Shown here: positions 17,367 through 25,626 of the stretch, in pieces
Layout of the letters: every line of letters begins with the position of its first letter
How positions within the stretch are numbered: the stretch's first letter is position 1
Source: Tepidibacter hydrothermalis
GTDB lineage: Bacteria > Bacillota > Clostridia > Peptostreptococcales > Peptostreptococcaceae
Assembly (NCBI RefSeq): GCF_029542625.1
Contig: NZ_CP120733.1
Span: forward strand, 1,364,001-1,428,000
Length of the DNA stretch: 64,000 nt
Reading direction: 5' to 3'
Program-made: the position numbers and the translations under genes
The notes under the pieces: model-generated
Seen by the model: only the letters and a program-made list of their open reading frames with translations
What the model was told of the DNA's origin: nothing
The model's database searches: none

Positions 17367-17813
17367 TTATTTAACAATAATAGCTACTTTTTCTGGCTCA
17401 TTGTAATATAAACGTAAGATTTGATTTTTTTTAACGTTATTTTCATCTAATCCTTTCTTTATGTTTAACTTAATAGGTAATTTTCCGTTTTTAAGTAGAA
17501 GTTCGTATTGATTTTCTTTCTTTTGGAAGTATATAACTTTTCCTTCATAGTATTTTAATTGCTGAAGTTTGTCTCTGTATAATTTTAAATAATAAAAACA
17601 TCCAGCTGTAACAGCTAATGTAAGTCCGAATCTTGCCCAAATATTAGTAATAAATGATGATGTTCCAAAGAATGATAACAATATTAAAATAAAAGGTATA
17701 ATTGATTTTTTTAATATCATCTTACCAAACATAGTAGATAAGTCCTTTTCGGCTTGATTCATATTTTTTAAGTCTACTTTCTTTTTTATTTCTTGTTTGA
17801 ACTCTTTTTTCAT
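17367..17813 (-). CDS. Hypothetical membrane protein
   Basis: A 148-residue protein I do not recognise. It has a Lys-rich N-terminus (about 1-30), two hydrophobic segments (about 35-53 and 59-75) and a C-terminal soluble part of about 70 residues rich in Lys, Tyr and Leu with predicted beta character (YYEGKVIYFQKKENQYELLL). The ATG has an AGGAGG site upstream. It is monocistronic with its own terminator. The C-terminal part may lie in the cytoplasm. No catalytic motif is visible, so no function is proposed. Confidence 0.75.
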   Translation of the reverse strand: MKKEFKQEIKKKVDLKNMNQAEKDLSTMFGKMILKKSIIPFILILLSFFGTSSFITNIWARFGLTLAVTAGCFYYLKLYRDKLQQLKYYEGKVIYFQKKENQYELLLKNGKLPIKLNIKKGLDENNVKKNQILRLYYNEPEKVAIIVK

Positions 17814-18082
17814 AATAAATCCTCCTACAATTATATTTTCTTGAGTTATATGACTTAATAGTTATTATATAATTTAAAATTACTATTATATAATTACCAT
17901 TATTAATTTATATTATAGATAATTATAAATACAACCTAAAACAAGTTTATTAAAATAAAAATCTAATCTAAAACATTTTACCATGAAAACAAGTAAAAAT
18001 AAACTATGAGAATAAATTATAGTTATATAATTATAATAAATTTTTAAATTTAGTAAATAATATAAGCAAAGGAGTGATTGAC

Positions 18083-18250
18083 ATGAAAAACAAAGACAAA
18101 AGAAATAAATTTACTAACCTAACTGAAAGTCATGAAACTGCAGCATGGGCAGATATTGAAAGTGTATTTGATGAAACTAATGTATCAATACCAAGTGAGA
18201 GAGCAACTAGAGAAGCTAAAGAATGGGTAGATGATGAAAATCAGAAATAG
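18083..18250 (+). CDS. Small DUF3787-type protein
   Basis: A 55-residue soluble protein with sequence MKNKDKRNKF at the start, ESHETAAWADIESVFD in the middle and ATREAKEWVDDENQK at the end. The TAAWADIE core, the VSIPSE segment and the EAKEWVD tail fit the short DUF3787 family of Clostridia, some members of which are described as spore-surface proteins; that link is from memory and moderately sure. An AAAGGAG site precedes the ATG. It lies alone between a minus-strand gene and the asnS leader. The upstream gap 17814-18082 is very A/T-rich and likely holds promoters I could not define. Confidence 0.75.
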   Translation: MKNKDKRNKFTNLTESHETAAWADIESVFDETNVSIPSERATREAKEWVDDENQK

Positions 18251-18280
18251 ATAAAGAAAAACTTTAATTACCAAATATGT

Positions 18281-18309
18281 TTGACATAAAAAAATAAAGA
18301 TAATATAAT
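18281..18309 (+). promoter_or_regulatory. Consensus sigma-A promoter for the asnS T-box leader
   Basis: Perfect TTGACA (18281-18286), 17-nt spacer, perfect TATAAT (18304-18309). Transcription would start near 18316 and run through the T-box leader into asnS. Confidence 0.85.
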
Positions 18310-18316
18310 ATAAATA

Positions 18317-18612
18317 CTAATTAAAGTAGAATATTTAAAAACAGTGAAGAGAAGAGTATCTATGAATTATTTTAATTAAAGCGAATTGGCGGCGGTGAGA
18401 GGTCAATATTAAAAGTCATAGAGAAGAACAACTTAGAGTTTCTAACCGAAATTGAGAAAATAGTAGGCTTAGACGGCTTCATACCGTTACAAATGAATAA
18501 TATAAAGTTAATCTTTGTATTTATAGAAAGTGGCCATATTATGGCAATTAGGGTGGTACCGCGAATAATAAGTTTTTCGTCCCTTCATCAGGGATGAGAG
18601 ACTTTTTTTTTA
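18317..18612 (+). promoter_or_regulatory. T-box riboswitch leader of asnS
   Basis: The 14-nt T-box sequence AGGGTGGTACCGCG (18550-18563) is present, preceded by a long leader with the Stem I features AAGAGTA (S-turn, near 18352) and GGTGAGAG (AG-bulge side, near 18394). The terminator hairpin follows (TCGTCCC / GGGATGA, about 18577-18598) and ends in nine T. AAC triplets (asparagine codon) occur at 18427-18432 and 18444 where a specifier loop could lie; which one acts was not resolved. Uncharged tRNA-Asn would favour the antiterminator and raise asnS expression. Confidence 0.93.
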
Positions 18613-18664
18613 TATCTAAAAAAATATAATAGAGAGTAAATAAAATATATAAGGAGGCAATAGT

Positions 18665-20056
18665 ATGAAAAACATATTGGTAAAAGAAATTTATAGAGAA
18701 ACAGAAAAGCATTCTGATCAGATGATACAAATATCAGGATGGATAAGAACACTAAGATCTTCAAAGGCATTTGGATTCATAGAATTAAATGATGGTAGTT
18801 TCTTTAAAAATATCCAAGTTGTGTTCGAAGAAAACTTAGATAATTTCAAAGAAATAAGTAAATTATCTATTAGTACATCTATAGTGGTTGAAGGTAAGCT
18901 GGTATTAACACCTGGAACAAAGCAACCTTTTGAAATAAAGGCGACTAAAATAACTGTTGAAGGAGAATCTTCAAGTGAGTATCCGCTACAAAAGAAAAGA
19001 CATACTCTTGAGTATTTAAGAACTATAGCACACTTAAGACCACGTAGTAATACATTTTCAGCAGTGTTTAGAGTTCGTTCTATAGCGGCTTATGCTATAC
19101 ATAAATTTTTCCAAGAGAAAGGATTTGTATACACTCATACTCCTGTAATAACAGGTAGTGACTGTGAAGGTGCGGGAGAAATGTTTAGAATAACTACTTT
19201 AGATATGAAAAATCCTGCTGTTGATGAAGAGGGAAATGTGGATTATTCTAAAGATTTCTTTGGCAAAGAAACTAATTTAACAGTAAGTGGACAATTAGAG
19301 GCAGAAGCTTATGCATTAGCATTTAGAAATATTTATACTTTTGGACCAACGTTCAGAGCTGAAAATTCTAATACAACTAGACATGCATCAGAGTTTTGGA
19401 TGATTGAGCCTGAGATTGCATTTGCAGATCTTAATGATTATATGGACTTAGCAGAAGAAATGATGACATATTTAATTGATTATGTTATGAAAAATGCTCC
19501 TGAGGAAATGGAGTTTTTCAACAAATTTATAGACAAAGGTTTACTTGATAGATTAAATAATGTAGTTAATTCTGATTTTGGTAGAATATCATATACTGAA
19601 GCTGTAGAAATTCTTAAAAATTCAGGTAAAGAGTTTGATTATCCAGTAGAGTGGGGATGTGACCTTCAAACAGAGCATGAAAGATATTTAACTGATGAGG
19701 TATATAAAAAGCCTTTATTTGTTACTGATTATCCAAAAGATATCAAATCTTTCTATATGAGACTTAATGATGATAACAAAACTGTTGCAGCTGCTGACTT
19801 ATTAGTTCCTGGTGTAGGAGAAATAATCGGAGGAAGCCAAAGAGAAGAAAGACTTGATATACTAGAGTCTAGAATGAAAGAAATGAATCTTAATGAAGAA
19901 GATTACTGGTGGTATTTAGAGCTTAGAAAATTCGGTGGAACAAAGCATGCAGGATATGGACTTGGATTTGAAAGAGCTATAATGTATTTAACTGGTATGG
20001 GTAATATAAGAGACGTTATACCTTTCCCAAGAACACCAAAAAGTGCAGAATTTTAA
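18665..20056 (+). CDS. asnS: Asparaginyl-tRNA synthetase
   Basis: A 463-residue class IIb aminoacyl-tRNA synthetase charging tRNA-Asn in the cytoplasm. An N-terminal OB-fold anticodon-binding domain (about 15-110, with [19 protein letters not shown]) is followed by the catalytic core: [11 protein letters not shown], motif 2 with [15 protein letters not shown], and motif 3 [13 protein letters not shown] near the C-terminus. The absence of an aspartyl-type insertion and the T-box leader both support asparagine. The AAGGAGG ribosome site lies upstream of ATG 18665. It is a single-gene unit controlled by the leader RNA and closed by a terminator. Confidence 0.96.
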   Translation: MKNILVKEIYRETEKHSDQMIQISGWIRTLRSSKAFGFIELNDGSFFKNIQVVFEENLDNFKEISKLSISTSIVVEGKLVLTPGTKQPFEIKATKITVEGESSSEYPLQKKRHTLEYLRTIAHLRPRSNTFSAVFRVRSIAAYAIHKFFQEKGFVYTHTPVITGSDCEGAGEMFRITTLDMKNPAVDEEGNVDYSKDFFGKETNLTVSGQLEAEAYALAFRNIYTFGPTFRAENSNTTRHASEFWMIEPEIAFADLNDYMDLAEEMMTYLIDYVMKNAPEEMEFFNKFIDKGLLDRLNNVVNSDFGRISYTEAVEILKNSGKEFDYPVEWGCDLQTEHERYLTDEVYKKPLFVTDYPKDIKSFYMRLNDDNKTVAAADLLVPGVGEIIGGSQREERLDILESRMKEMNLNEEDYWWYLELRKFGGTKHAGYGLGFERAIMYLTGMGNIRDVIPFPRTPKSAEF

Positions 20057-20073
20057 TTAATAATATTAATAAT

Positions 20074-20111
20074 AAAGTAGATATTAACGTAGGTTAATAT
20101 CTACTTTTTTT
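20074..20111 (+). terminator. Rho-independent terminator after asnS
   Basis: AAAGTAGATATTAAC / GTTAATATCTACTTT, 15-bp perfect stem with a 4-nt loop, then T residues. Confidence 0.92.
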
Positions 20112-20240
20112 ATTTATAACAAATGCACATATAATTCATTTATATAATAATTTGAATTATATGGTAAAATATAACTGGAATTAAGTTGATATGCCATATA
20201 GTTTGGAACTTTTAGCTTTCGCATAAATTGGAGGAATGTT

Positions 20241-22739
20241 ATGGAACTTAAAAATAAAGTTAATGATCTTTTAAAAAATCAAATAGATATTATAAGTCAA
20301 TATGAAGAACTTATAAAAGACTTGAATTTAGATAATACATTAAGCGAAAATATTGAACTTAAAAAAGAAATTGATAATTATAAAAAAAATACCAGAAAGC
20401 TAGAATATGAGAATAGGAGATTATTAGATGAAAATACCAATTTAAAAATGTCATTAAAAGAACAAATTATAAATGAAAAAATATCTATTTTGAATGCATC
20501 CAAGAAGAAGATAGATATGTATTTTAACAATGAAATAAATAAAAAAATTAATAAACTGAGCGCACTAGAAAGTTCTGCAAAAGATAGACTTGGTAAAATA
20601 CAAAAGATTGCTAAAATAGAATTGTCAGTGGAAGAAGAAAATATTTTTTCTGATATAAAAAAATTAGAAGAAGAATTAAATCAAAAAATTAAAATAAAAA
20701 AAGAAAAAATAAAAAAAGAAAAAGAAGATATTATTGGTGAAATAAAGAGAGAATATAATGAATTGAAAAGTGAAGGAGTTAGTCAAGAAGTAATCGAAAG
20801 AAAGAAAAAGTACAATGATATAGAAGTGAAAATTGGACTTAATTGGATAAATAAAGCGGGTATAATTTTACTTTTACTTGGACTTGCTAGTGCAACAAAA
20901 TATACATATTCAACATGGTTTAATGAATATGTAAAGGGAATTTCAAGTTTTATGTTAGGCGGATTACTTCTAGGGGCAGGAGAATGGCTAAATAGAAAAG
21001 AAAAAAATTTGTTTGCTCTTGGTTTAAGTGGTGGAGGAATAGGGGCATTATACTTCTCGATTTTTAGTAGTTACTTTATTTTAAATATACTTAATATGCC
21101 AATAAGTATATGTTTATCTATTTTAGTAACAATGGCATCCTTGTTATTATCAAAAAGATATAAATCTATGACAATATGTGGTATATCTCTTATAGGTGGA
21201 TATTTACCATTCTTTACATATGTATTTGTTGAAGGAATAGGAGATATACAAATATATATAGCTATGGGATATTTATTAGCTTTGAATTTACTAGTTTTAA
21301 AATTGTCATTAGAAAGACGATGGATTTACATAAACTATTTGAGCTTTTTACTTAACATTCCTTGTTTTGTATATTTAGCTTTTGAATCACCAAGTAAGAT
21401 TATTAGCATAGTTTATTCGATATTAACATTTATAATGTACTTATCTATAACTCTTACATATCCAATTAAAGAAAAAATTAATCTTAAAAAAGCAGATTTT
21501 ATTTTATTAGGATTAAATACAGCAATAAATTGTTTAATTGTATATGAATTATTTGAAATTGGAGGATATCATTCATATGAGGGAATGCTTGCTCTTTCAT
21601 ATGCACTAATATATTTTGCTTTAGCTGAATTTATTAAAAAAAGTGCGTCACAAGAAAAAGAGACTCAAATGATGTTTTATATTACAGCCATGGCTTTTAG
21701 TATTTTGATTATACCTCTACAATTTGGGATCGAATGGGCCACACTTGGATGGCTTATAGAATCAATTTTAATAATCTTTTATTCTGTTAAAAACAATATG
21801 AGAAAAATGGAAATTGGAGGATGGATTGTATTAGCTTTAAGTGTAGGATTATTTATTATAGAAGACTTTTTTAATCCTTGGATTGCTGAGTACTTTACGC
21901 TGAAATATACTTTAATTACTTTAAGTATAATATATATATTTAGCCTCTATGCAGTGAAATTGAATGAAGAAGAACTGTTTAAATATACAAAGAAAGGTAA
22001 ATTACTAACTTATTATAAATATTTTATGATTATCAGTACGTGGATATATTTATTAAGAATAGACTCTATTGTTTATGATAAATACACCAAAATATATTAC
22101 TATGATAGTTTTTATTTTTTAATCTCTGAATCTTTAATTACTGCTGTTTTTGCTTATGGCATATCTAAAATAAAACTAATCAAAGATAATATAGTTGATA
22201 AAATATCTATTGTTCTATATGTTTTTGTAGATATATTAGGATTTGGTATGAACTTTTTTAATATGAGTTCATCTTTAAATGGTAGTCATAAAGTATTGCC
22301 TATTTTAATTTTAATAACTTACAATATATTTGTATTTTTTAGTGTAAAGGATTTAATATTAAAACTAATAAAGAAAAAAGCACTAAGCTTGGAAGTATAC
22401 CCTATGGTTTTGGCTATATACATATTAGGATCGACTACATCTTTTCTTGTAAATCAATTTGATTTAAATAATATAAATCTTATAATAAGTATGTTCTTTA
22501 TAGTGATGTCTTTTGTTTGCATAAGTTATGGATTTAAAAATAAGTTTGCTGTGATAAGAAGGTTTGGACTTGGATTATCGATATTCTCAACTGGAAAGTT
22601 ATTTATATTTGATTTAGCATTTTTACATACAGGAGGAAAAATAATTGCATATTTCTGCTTTGGTATTGTATTAATAGGAATATCATATATGTATCAGAAT
22701 CTTAGAAGAAACATAGAAGTGGGAGATGAAGATGCATGA
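20241..22739 (+). CDS. DUF2339 family polytopic membrane protein
   Basis: An 832-residue protein. Residues about 1-190 are charged and predicted coiled coil (ELIKDLNLDNTLSEN onwards, with KKIKIKKEKIKKEK-like stretches). From about 210 the rest is almost all membrane, roughly 20 or more segments, starting with the DUF2339 signature GLNWINKAGIILLLLGLASA and LGLSGGGIGALYFSIFSSY. The family has no assigned function. The next gene overlaps its stop by ATGA, so the two are translationally coupled. Pairing with a DUF3999-like protein is familiar from Gram-negative bacteria. Confidence 0.82.
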   Translation: MELKNKVNDLLKNQIDIISQYEELIKDLNLDNTLSENIELKKEIDNYKKNTRKLEYENRRLLDENTNLKMSLKEQIINEKISILNASKKKIDMYFNNEINKKINKLSALESSAKDRLGKIQKIAKIELSVEEENIFSDIKKLEEELNQKIKIKKEKIKKEKEDIIGEIKREYNELKSEGVSQEVIERKKKYNDIEVKIGLNWINKAGIILLLLGLASATKYTYSTWFNEYVKGISSFMLGGLLLGAGEWLNRKEKNLFALGLSGGGIGALYFSIFSSYFILNILNMPISICLSILVTMASLLLSKRYKSMTICGISLIGGYLPFFTYVFVEGIGDIQIYIAMGYLLALNLLVLKLSLERRWIYINYLSFLLNIPCFVYLAFESPSKIISIVYSILTFIMYLSITLTYPIKEKINLKKADFILLGLNTAINCLIVYELFEIGGYHSYEGMLALSYALIYFALAEFIKKSASQEKETQMMFYITAMAFSILIIPLQFGIEWATLGWLIESILIIFYSVKNNMRKMEIGGWIVLALSVGLFIIEDFFNPWIAEYFTLKYTLITLSIIYIFSLYAVKLNEEELFKYTKKGKLLTYYKYFMIISTWIYLLRIDSIVYDKYTKIYYYDSFYFLISESLITAVFAYGISKIKLIKDNIVDKISIVLYVFVDILGFGMNFFNMSSSLNGSHKVLPILILITYNIFVFFSVKDLILKLIKKKALSLEVYPMVLAIYILGSTTSFLVNQFDLNNINLIISMFFIVMSFVCISYGFKNKFAVIRRFGLGLSIFSTGKLFIFDLAFLHTGGKIIAYFCFGIVLIGISYMYQNLRRNIEVGDEDA

Positions 22740-23614
22740 AGAATGTAGTACTACTAACAGTTTTATTATTTTTTTCTATTCATATTTTAAGTTTTGCAAA
22801 TGAAGATATTGATGATTGGAAATTTTCAAAAGAGATTTATTATAGTGATCATAAAGAATACAAATCAATTTTTTTAGATGAAGAAATTTATAGATATGCA
22901 AAAGATGATTTATCAGATCTTAGAATTATTAATAATCAAAATGAATTTGTACCTTACTATGTATTTAATAAAAACTCCGTAAAAATAAAACAGGTACATT
23001 TTAACATTAATTTAGAAAATAATGATACTGTCATATTAATAAATAATGAAGATAATCTAAATATAAGGGATATTAAAATTATTAGTCAAGATAACTTTAA
23101 GAGAAAGTATGATACATACTATAAGAATGGTAAATACGAAGAATTTTACACGGTTGATTCTGGAATGATTTATAGATTAAATTTAAAAAATCATAAAGAA
23201 GAAAAGAATAATGTAATAACAGACTTCAATTTAAATTACTTTTCCAAACCAAATATTATTAAAATAATTATACATAATAAAGATGATAAGCCTATTAATA
23301 TAGACAATATACATATTAACTATTATACAGATAAAATAGTATTTAAAAAAGATGACAACAAAAAATATAAACTTTTATTTGGTAATAAATATGCTAAAAT
23401 GCCTTCTTATGATATAAAAAGCTATAAAGATTATATAGAAAAAGAAGACCAAGAAATATGCAATATATCAAATTTAACTGAACAAAATAAAAACTATAAG
23501 GAAAAAGAATATAAAGAAATAAATCATAAATTAATATTAAATATAATTGTCATTTTAATTTCGTTAATTCTTGTAATGATAATAATGAGAAAATCAACAC
23601 CAGAAGAGCCGTAA
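22736..23614 (+). CDS. DUF3999-like secreted/anchored protein
   Basis: A 292-residue protein with an N-terminal signal peptide (about 1-21, LLTVLLFFSIHILSFA), an extracellular beta-rich domain and a C-terminal membrane helix (about 265-284) followed by a basic tail. The start of the mature part, DWKFSKEIYY and then DLSDLRIINNQNEFVPYYVF, resembles the N-terminal strand pattern of DUF3999 proteins. The start codon overlaps the stop of the DUF2339 gene (ATGA). The stop codon lies in the loop of the terminator. Function unknown; it is likely a partner of the preceding membrane protein. Confidence 0.7.
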   Translation: MKNVVLLTVLLFFSIHILSFANEDIDDWKFSKEIYYSDHKEYKSIFLDEEIYRYAKDDLSDLRIINNQNEFVPYYVFNKNSVKIKQVHFNINLENNDTVILINNEDNLNIRDIKIISQDNFKRKYDTYYKNGKYEEFYTVDSGMIYRLNLKNHKEEKNNVITDFNLNYFSKPNIIKIIIHNKDDKPINIDNIHINYYTDKIVFKKDDNKKYKLLFGNKYAKMPSYDIKSYKDYIEKEDQEICNISNLTEQNKNYKEKEYKEINHKLILNIIVILISLILVMIIMRKSTPEEP

Positions 23615-23626
23615 GGCTCTTTTTTT
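23604..23626 (+). terminator. Terminator with the stop codon in its loop
   Basis: AAGAGCC-GTAA-GGCTCTT followed by T residues. The loop GTAA contains the TAA stop of the DUF3999-like gene. Confidence 0.88.
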
Positions 23627-23640
23627 CATATAAGTAAATA

Positions 23641-23764
23641 ATACGATTTTCGACTTGTGGATAATATTGATGAAAGAATTGAATTATCAACTATTTTAAG
23701 CAATGGAGCCCGTTAGGACTCGTTGGCGATATGAGCTATACGTTAGTATGAAGTGAATTTTTTA
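23641..23764. repeat. Dispersed intergenic repeat, copy 3
   Basis: Module-B core: GACTTGTGGATAATATTGAT, TCAACTATTTTAAGCAATGG, GGACTCGTTGGCG, ATATGAGCTATACGTTAGTA, AAGTGAATTTTTTATT. Hairpins: 23701-23725 (CAATG...CGTTG, inner GAGCC/GGACTC) and 23738-23749 (ATAC-GTTA-GTAT). Only a trace of module A is left at its start (ATACGATTTTCG). It fills the gap between two convergent genes. Confidence 0.8.
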
Positions 23765-24571
23765 TTAATCATTTTTTTTATTTTGTAAAATAATTAAGCT
23801 TATTTGACTTTTGTTTAAGAACCTTATAGGTAAAGTACTTGTTCCTAAACCACTGTCTATATAAATCGATCTATCTGTGTCTAATTCATATAAACCTTTA
23901 TCGTATTTTGGGAAAAAGCCTTGTCCTGGAGCTATAAGACCTCCTATTATAGGTAATCTAATTTGTCCACCATGTGTATGACCACATAAAATTAAATTGG
24001 AGTCTATATTTTCATATTTTAAAATAACATTAGGCGAGTGGGATAATAAAATAGTAAAAAAATTAGAATCGATATTTTCAAAAGCTGAATAAATATCTTC
24101 ATGGTTGCTGTAAGGATCATCAATTCCGCAAATATTTATTTTTGTATTATCATTTTCAAATACCTTATTTGAATTGTTTAAATCTATTAAGTTTTTCTTT
24201 TTTAGAGAAGCTATAAATTCATCTTTATTTGGGTTTCTCCATTCATGGTTACCGCTTACAAAATATACATTTGGATTTACACTTATCAATGAATCTAAAA
24301 ATGAATATATATGCTCGAAATCTTCAGTTTTAGCATCTATAATATCTCCAGTTAAAACAATCATATCTATATTTGATTCCCTAATATAATGTATTAAACC
24401 TGTATTATTTAAATTTCTGTTGTGAATATCGGATATTTGAAGTATTCGTATACTTGAATCATTAGAAATTTTATCTGAATATATATTTACTTTATTAACT
24501 TTAATGTCTGTTACTTGATAGTAGATATATGAGCATAAAATTATTAATATTAATACCAGGATTTTTTTCAT
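23765..24571 (-). CDS. Membrane-anchored metallophosphoesterase (YaeI/YkuE-like)
   Basis: A 268-residue calcineurin-like phosphoesterase with an N-terminal membrane anchor (about 4-20). The two-metal site is complete: D48 and H50 (DIH), D76 (GDIID), N108 and H109 (GNHEW), H178 (LSHSP), H198 and H200 (GHTHGGQ). The catalytic domain would face outwards. Related proteins act on phospholipid-like or UDP-linked lipids, but the substrate is not shown here. The ATG at 24571 has GAGAGGTTGG upstream. Single gene; repeat copies flank it on both sides. Confidence 0.88.
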   Translation of the reverse strand: MKKILVLILIILCSYIYYQVTDIKVNKVNIYSDKISNDSSIRILQISDIHNRNLNNTGLIHYIRESNIDMIVLTGDIIDAKTEDFEHIYSFLDSLISVNPNVYFVSGNHEWRNPNKDEFIASLKKKNLIDLNNSNKVFENDNTKINICGIDDPYSNHEDIYSAFENIDSNFFTILLSHSPNVILKYENIDSNLILCGHTHGGQIRLPIIGGLIAPGQGFFPKYDKGLYELDTDRSIYIDSGLGTSTLPIRFLNKSQISLIILQNKKND

Positions 24572-24617
24572 ATTTCCAACCTCTCTTTTTATTCTATAGG
24601 AATCTATAGGATTTTGG

Positions 24618-24690
24618 ATCTGTAGATAATATTGATTAAATACTATACTCGCAATTAGACGAATTTTTATTTATAAGAAAATTATATAAT
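24618..24690. repeat. Dispersed repeat, internally deleted copy
   Basis: Carries the left part (ATCTGTAGATAATATTGATT) and the right part (AATTAGACGAATTTTTAT, then TATAAGAAAATTATAT) of the repeat, but the hairpin core between them is missing. It is best read as a decayed or deleted copy. Confidence 0.6.
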
Positions 24691-24705
24691 TTAATGACAA
24701 ATACT

Positions 24706-24739
24706 AAAAGTCCTAATTTCAACTGAAATTAGGACTTTT
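24706..24739 (-). terminator. Terminator of the staygreen-like gene
   Basis: AAAAGTCCTAATTTC / GAAATTAGGACTTTT, 15-bp perfect stem, 4-nt loop. It lies 5 nt beyond the stop at 24745 on the minus strand. Confidence 0.9.
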
Positions 24740-24744
24740 ATCAT

Positions 24745-25197
24745 TTAAATAAAATAATCTTTGACTCTTCCAAAGTATTCTACTTTATTAAAAGCAGGGT
24801 ATATAGAATTGAATTTTATAAATATAGGTGAGTTATATAAATAGGGATGAGCTTTATAAAAAGTTTTATCTCCGTTGATTATAGCCGTAAGAGCTAAAGG
24901 AAGTTCTTTTTGAAATATATTATATCGTATTGCAGATCTTTTAAAGTCAAACTCACCACCACTTATATAAGCATACAACTGTAGATAATACATATTGTTA
25001 AAATTTATCCACTTGCCTAAAACTTCATCTCTAAAAGATGTAATAGCCTTGTAGTTATAATCTTTTCCTATGTCTAAGAAAAGCTCACCTGTTTCATCAG
25101 AATGGGTAAGCGTATATTTTCTTGGTATTATAGGACTTACTTTATTAACGCCATCCATAAAGGTGACATGCAATTTGGATTTATCAAAATTAGACAC
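24745..25197 (-). CDS. Staygreen (SGR) family protein
   Basis: A 150-residue protein whose N-terminal half carries the staygreen signature: PRKYTLTHSDETGELFLDIG, followed by WINFNNMYYLQLYAYISGGE. In plants SGR removes Mg from chlorophyll a; bacterial homologues are known and some have the same activity on test substrates, but their natural role is unsettled. Start choice: the longest frame starts inside the ribosome site; GTG 25197 lies 8 nt after AAGGAGG and gives MSNFDKSKLHVTF. It is a single gene, transcribed divergently from the ion channel across a repeat-filled gap. No pigment genes are near. Confidence 0.85.
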   Translation of the reverse strand: MSNFDKSKLHVTFMDGVNKVSPIIPRKYTLTHSDETGELFLDIGKDYNYKAITSFRDEVLGKWINFNNMYYLQLYAYISGGEFDFKRSAIRYNIFQKELPLALTAIINGDKTFYKAHPYLYNSPIFIKFNSIYPAFNKVEYFGRVKDYFI

Positions 25198-25359
25198 AAA
25201 ATATCCCTCCTTATACAACAGTTTATGAAGTATATGTATTTATTGTTATATACAATTCCCGGGAAATATTTAGATGTTTATTTTTAAAATAATACATTGC
25301 ATTTTGTTTAGGGATAAAAATTATATAAAGTGTCAATAATATATTATAAATGTCTTCTT

Positions 25360-25480
25360 ATAACAAATAGAAAATTATAAATATTTAAAGTTTTTGAATG
25401 AATATAATTTATGGTGCAAATTACAGTATATATGAGATGGCGATATGATTCAGTGCGTAGAAAGTAGATGAATTTTTTAT
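25360..25480. repeat. Dispersed repeat, degenerate copy
   Basis: Starts with a module-A-like arm (ATAACAAATAGAAAATTATA) and continues with a decayed module B, recognisable by GGCGATATGATTCAGTGCG and GTAGATGAATTTTTTATA. The first hairpin is lost. Confidence 0.65.
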
Positions 25481-25604
25481 ACTTAAAGAGATTATATCAT
25501 TTTTTATTTTATGGATAACTTATAGAAAAGGATACAATTACAACTATTTTTAAGCAACAGAGTCCTAAGACTTGTTGGCGTCATGAGAGTAGCGAATTTT
25601 TTAT
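25481..25604. repeat. Dispersed repeat, copy 4 (close relative of copy 1)
   Basis: Nearly the same left end as copy 1 (CTTAAAGAGATTATAT and TTTTATGGATAACTTATAGA) and the core TATTTTTAAGCAACAGAGTC with GTTGGCG. Hairpin 25555-25577 (CAAC...GTTG, inner AGTC/GACT). The second hairpin is shortened. It ends 7 nt before the ribosome site of the ion-channel gene, so it probably lies in that gene's leader or promoter. Confidence 0.78.
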
Positions 25605-25626
25605 AGTTTATGGAGGTTAGTGTTTT

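Noticed and set aside
1625-25604. Repeat copies as coding insertion sequences or CRISPR
   Set aside because: No transposase frame, no terminal target duplication evident by eye, spacing between copies is kilobases and there are no regular spacers.
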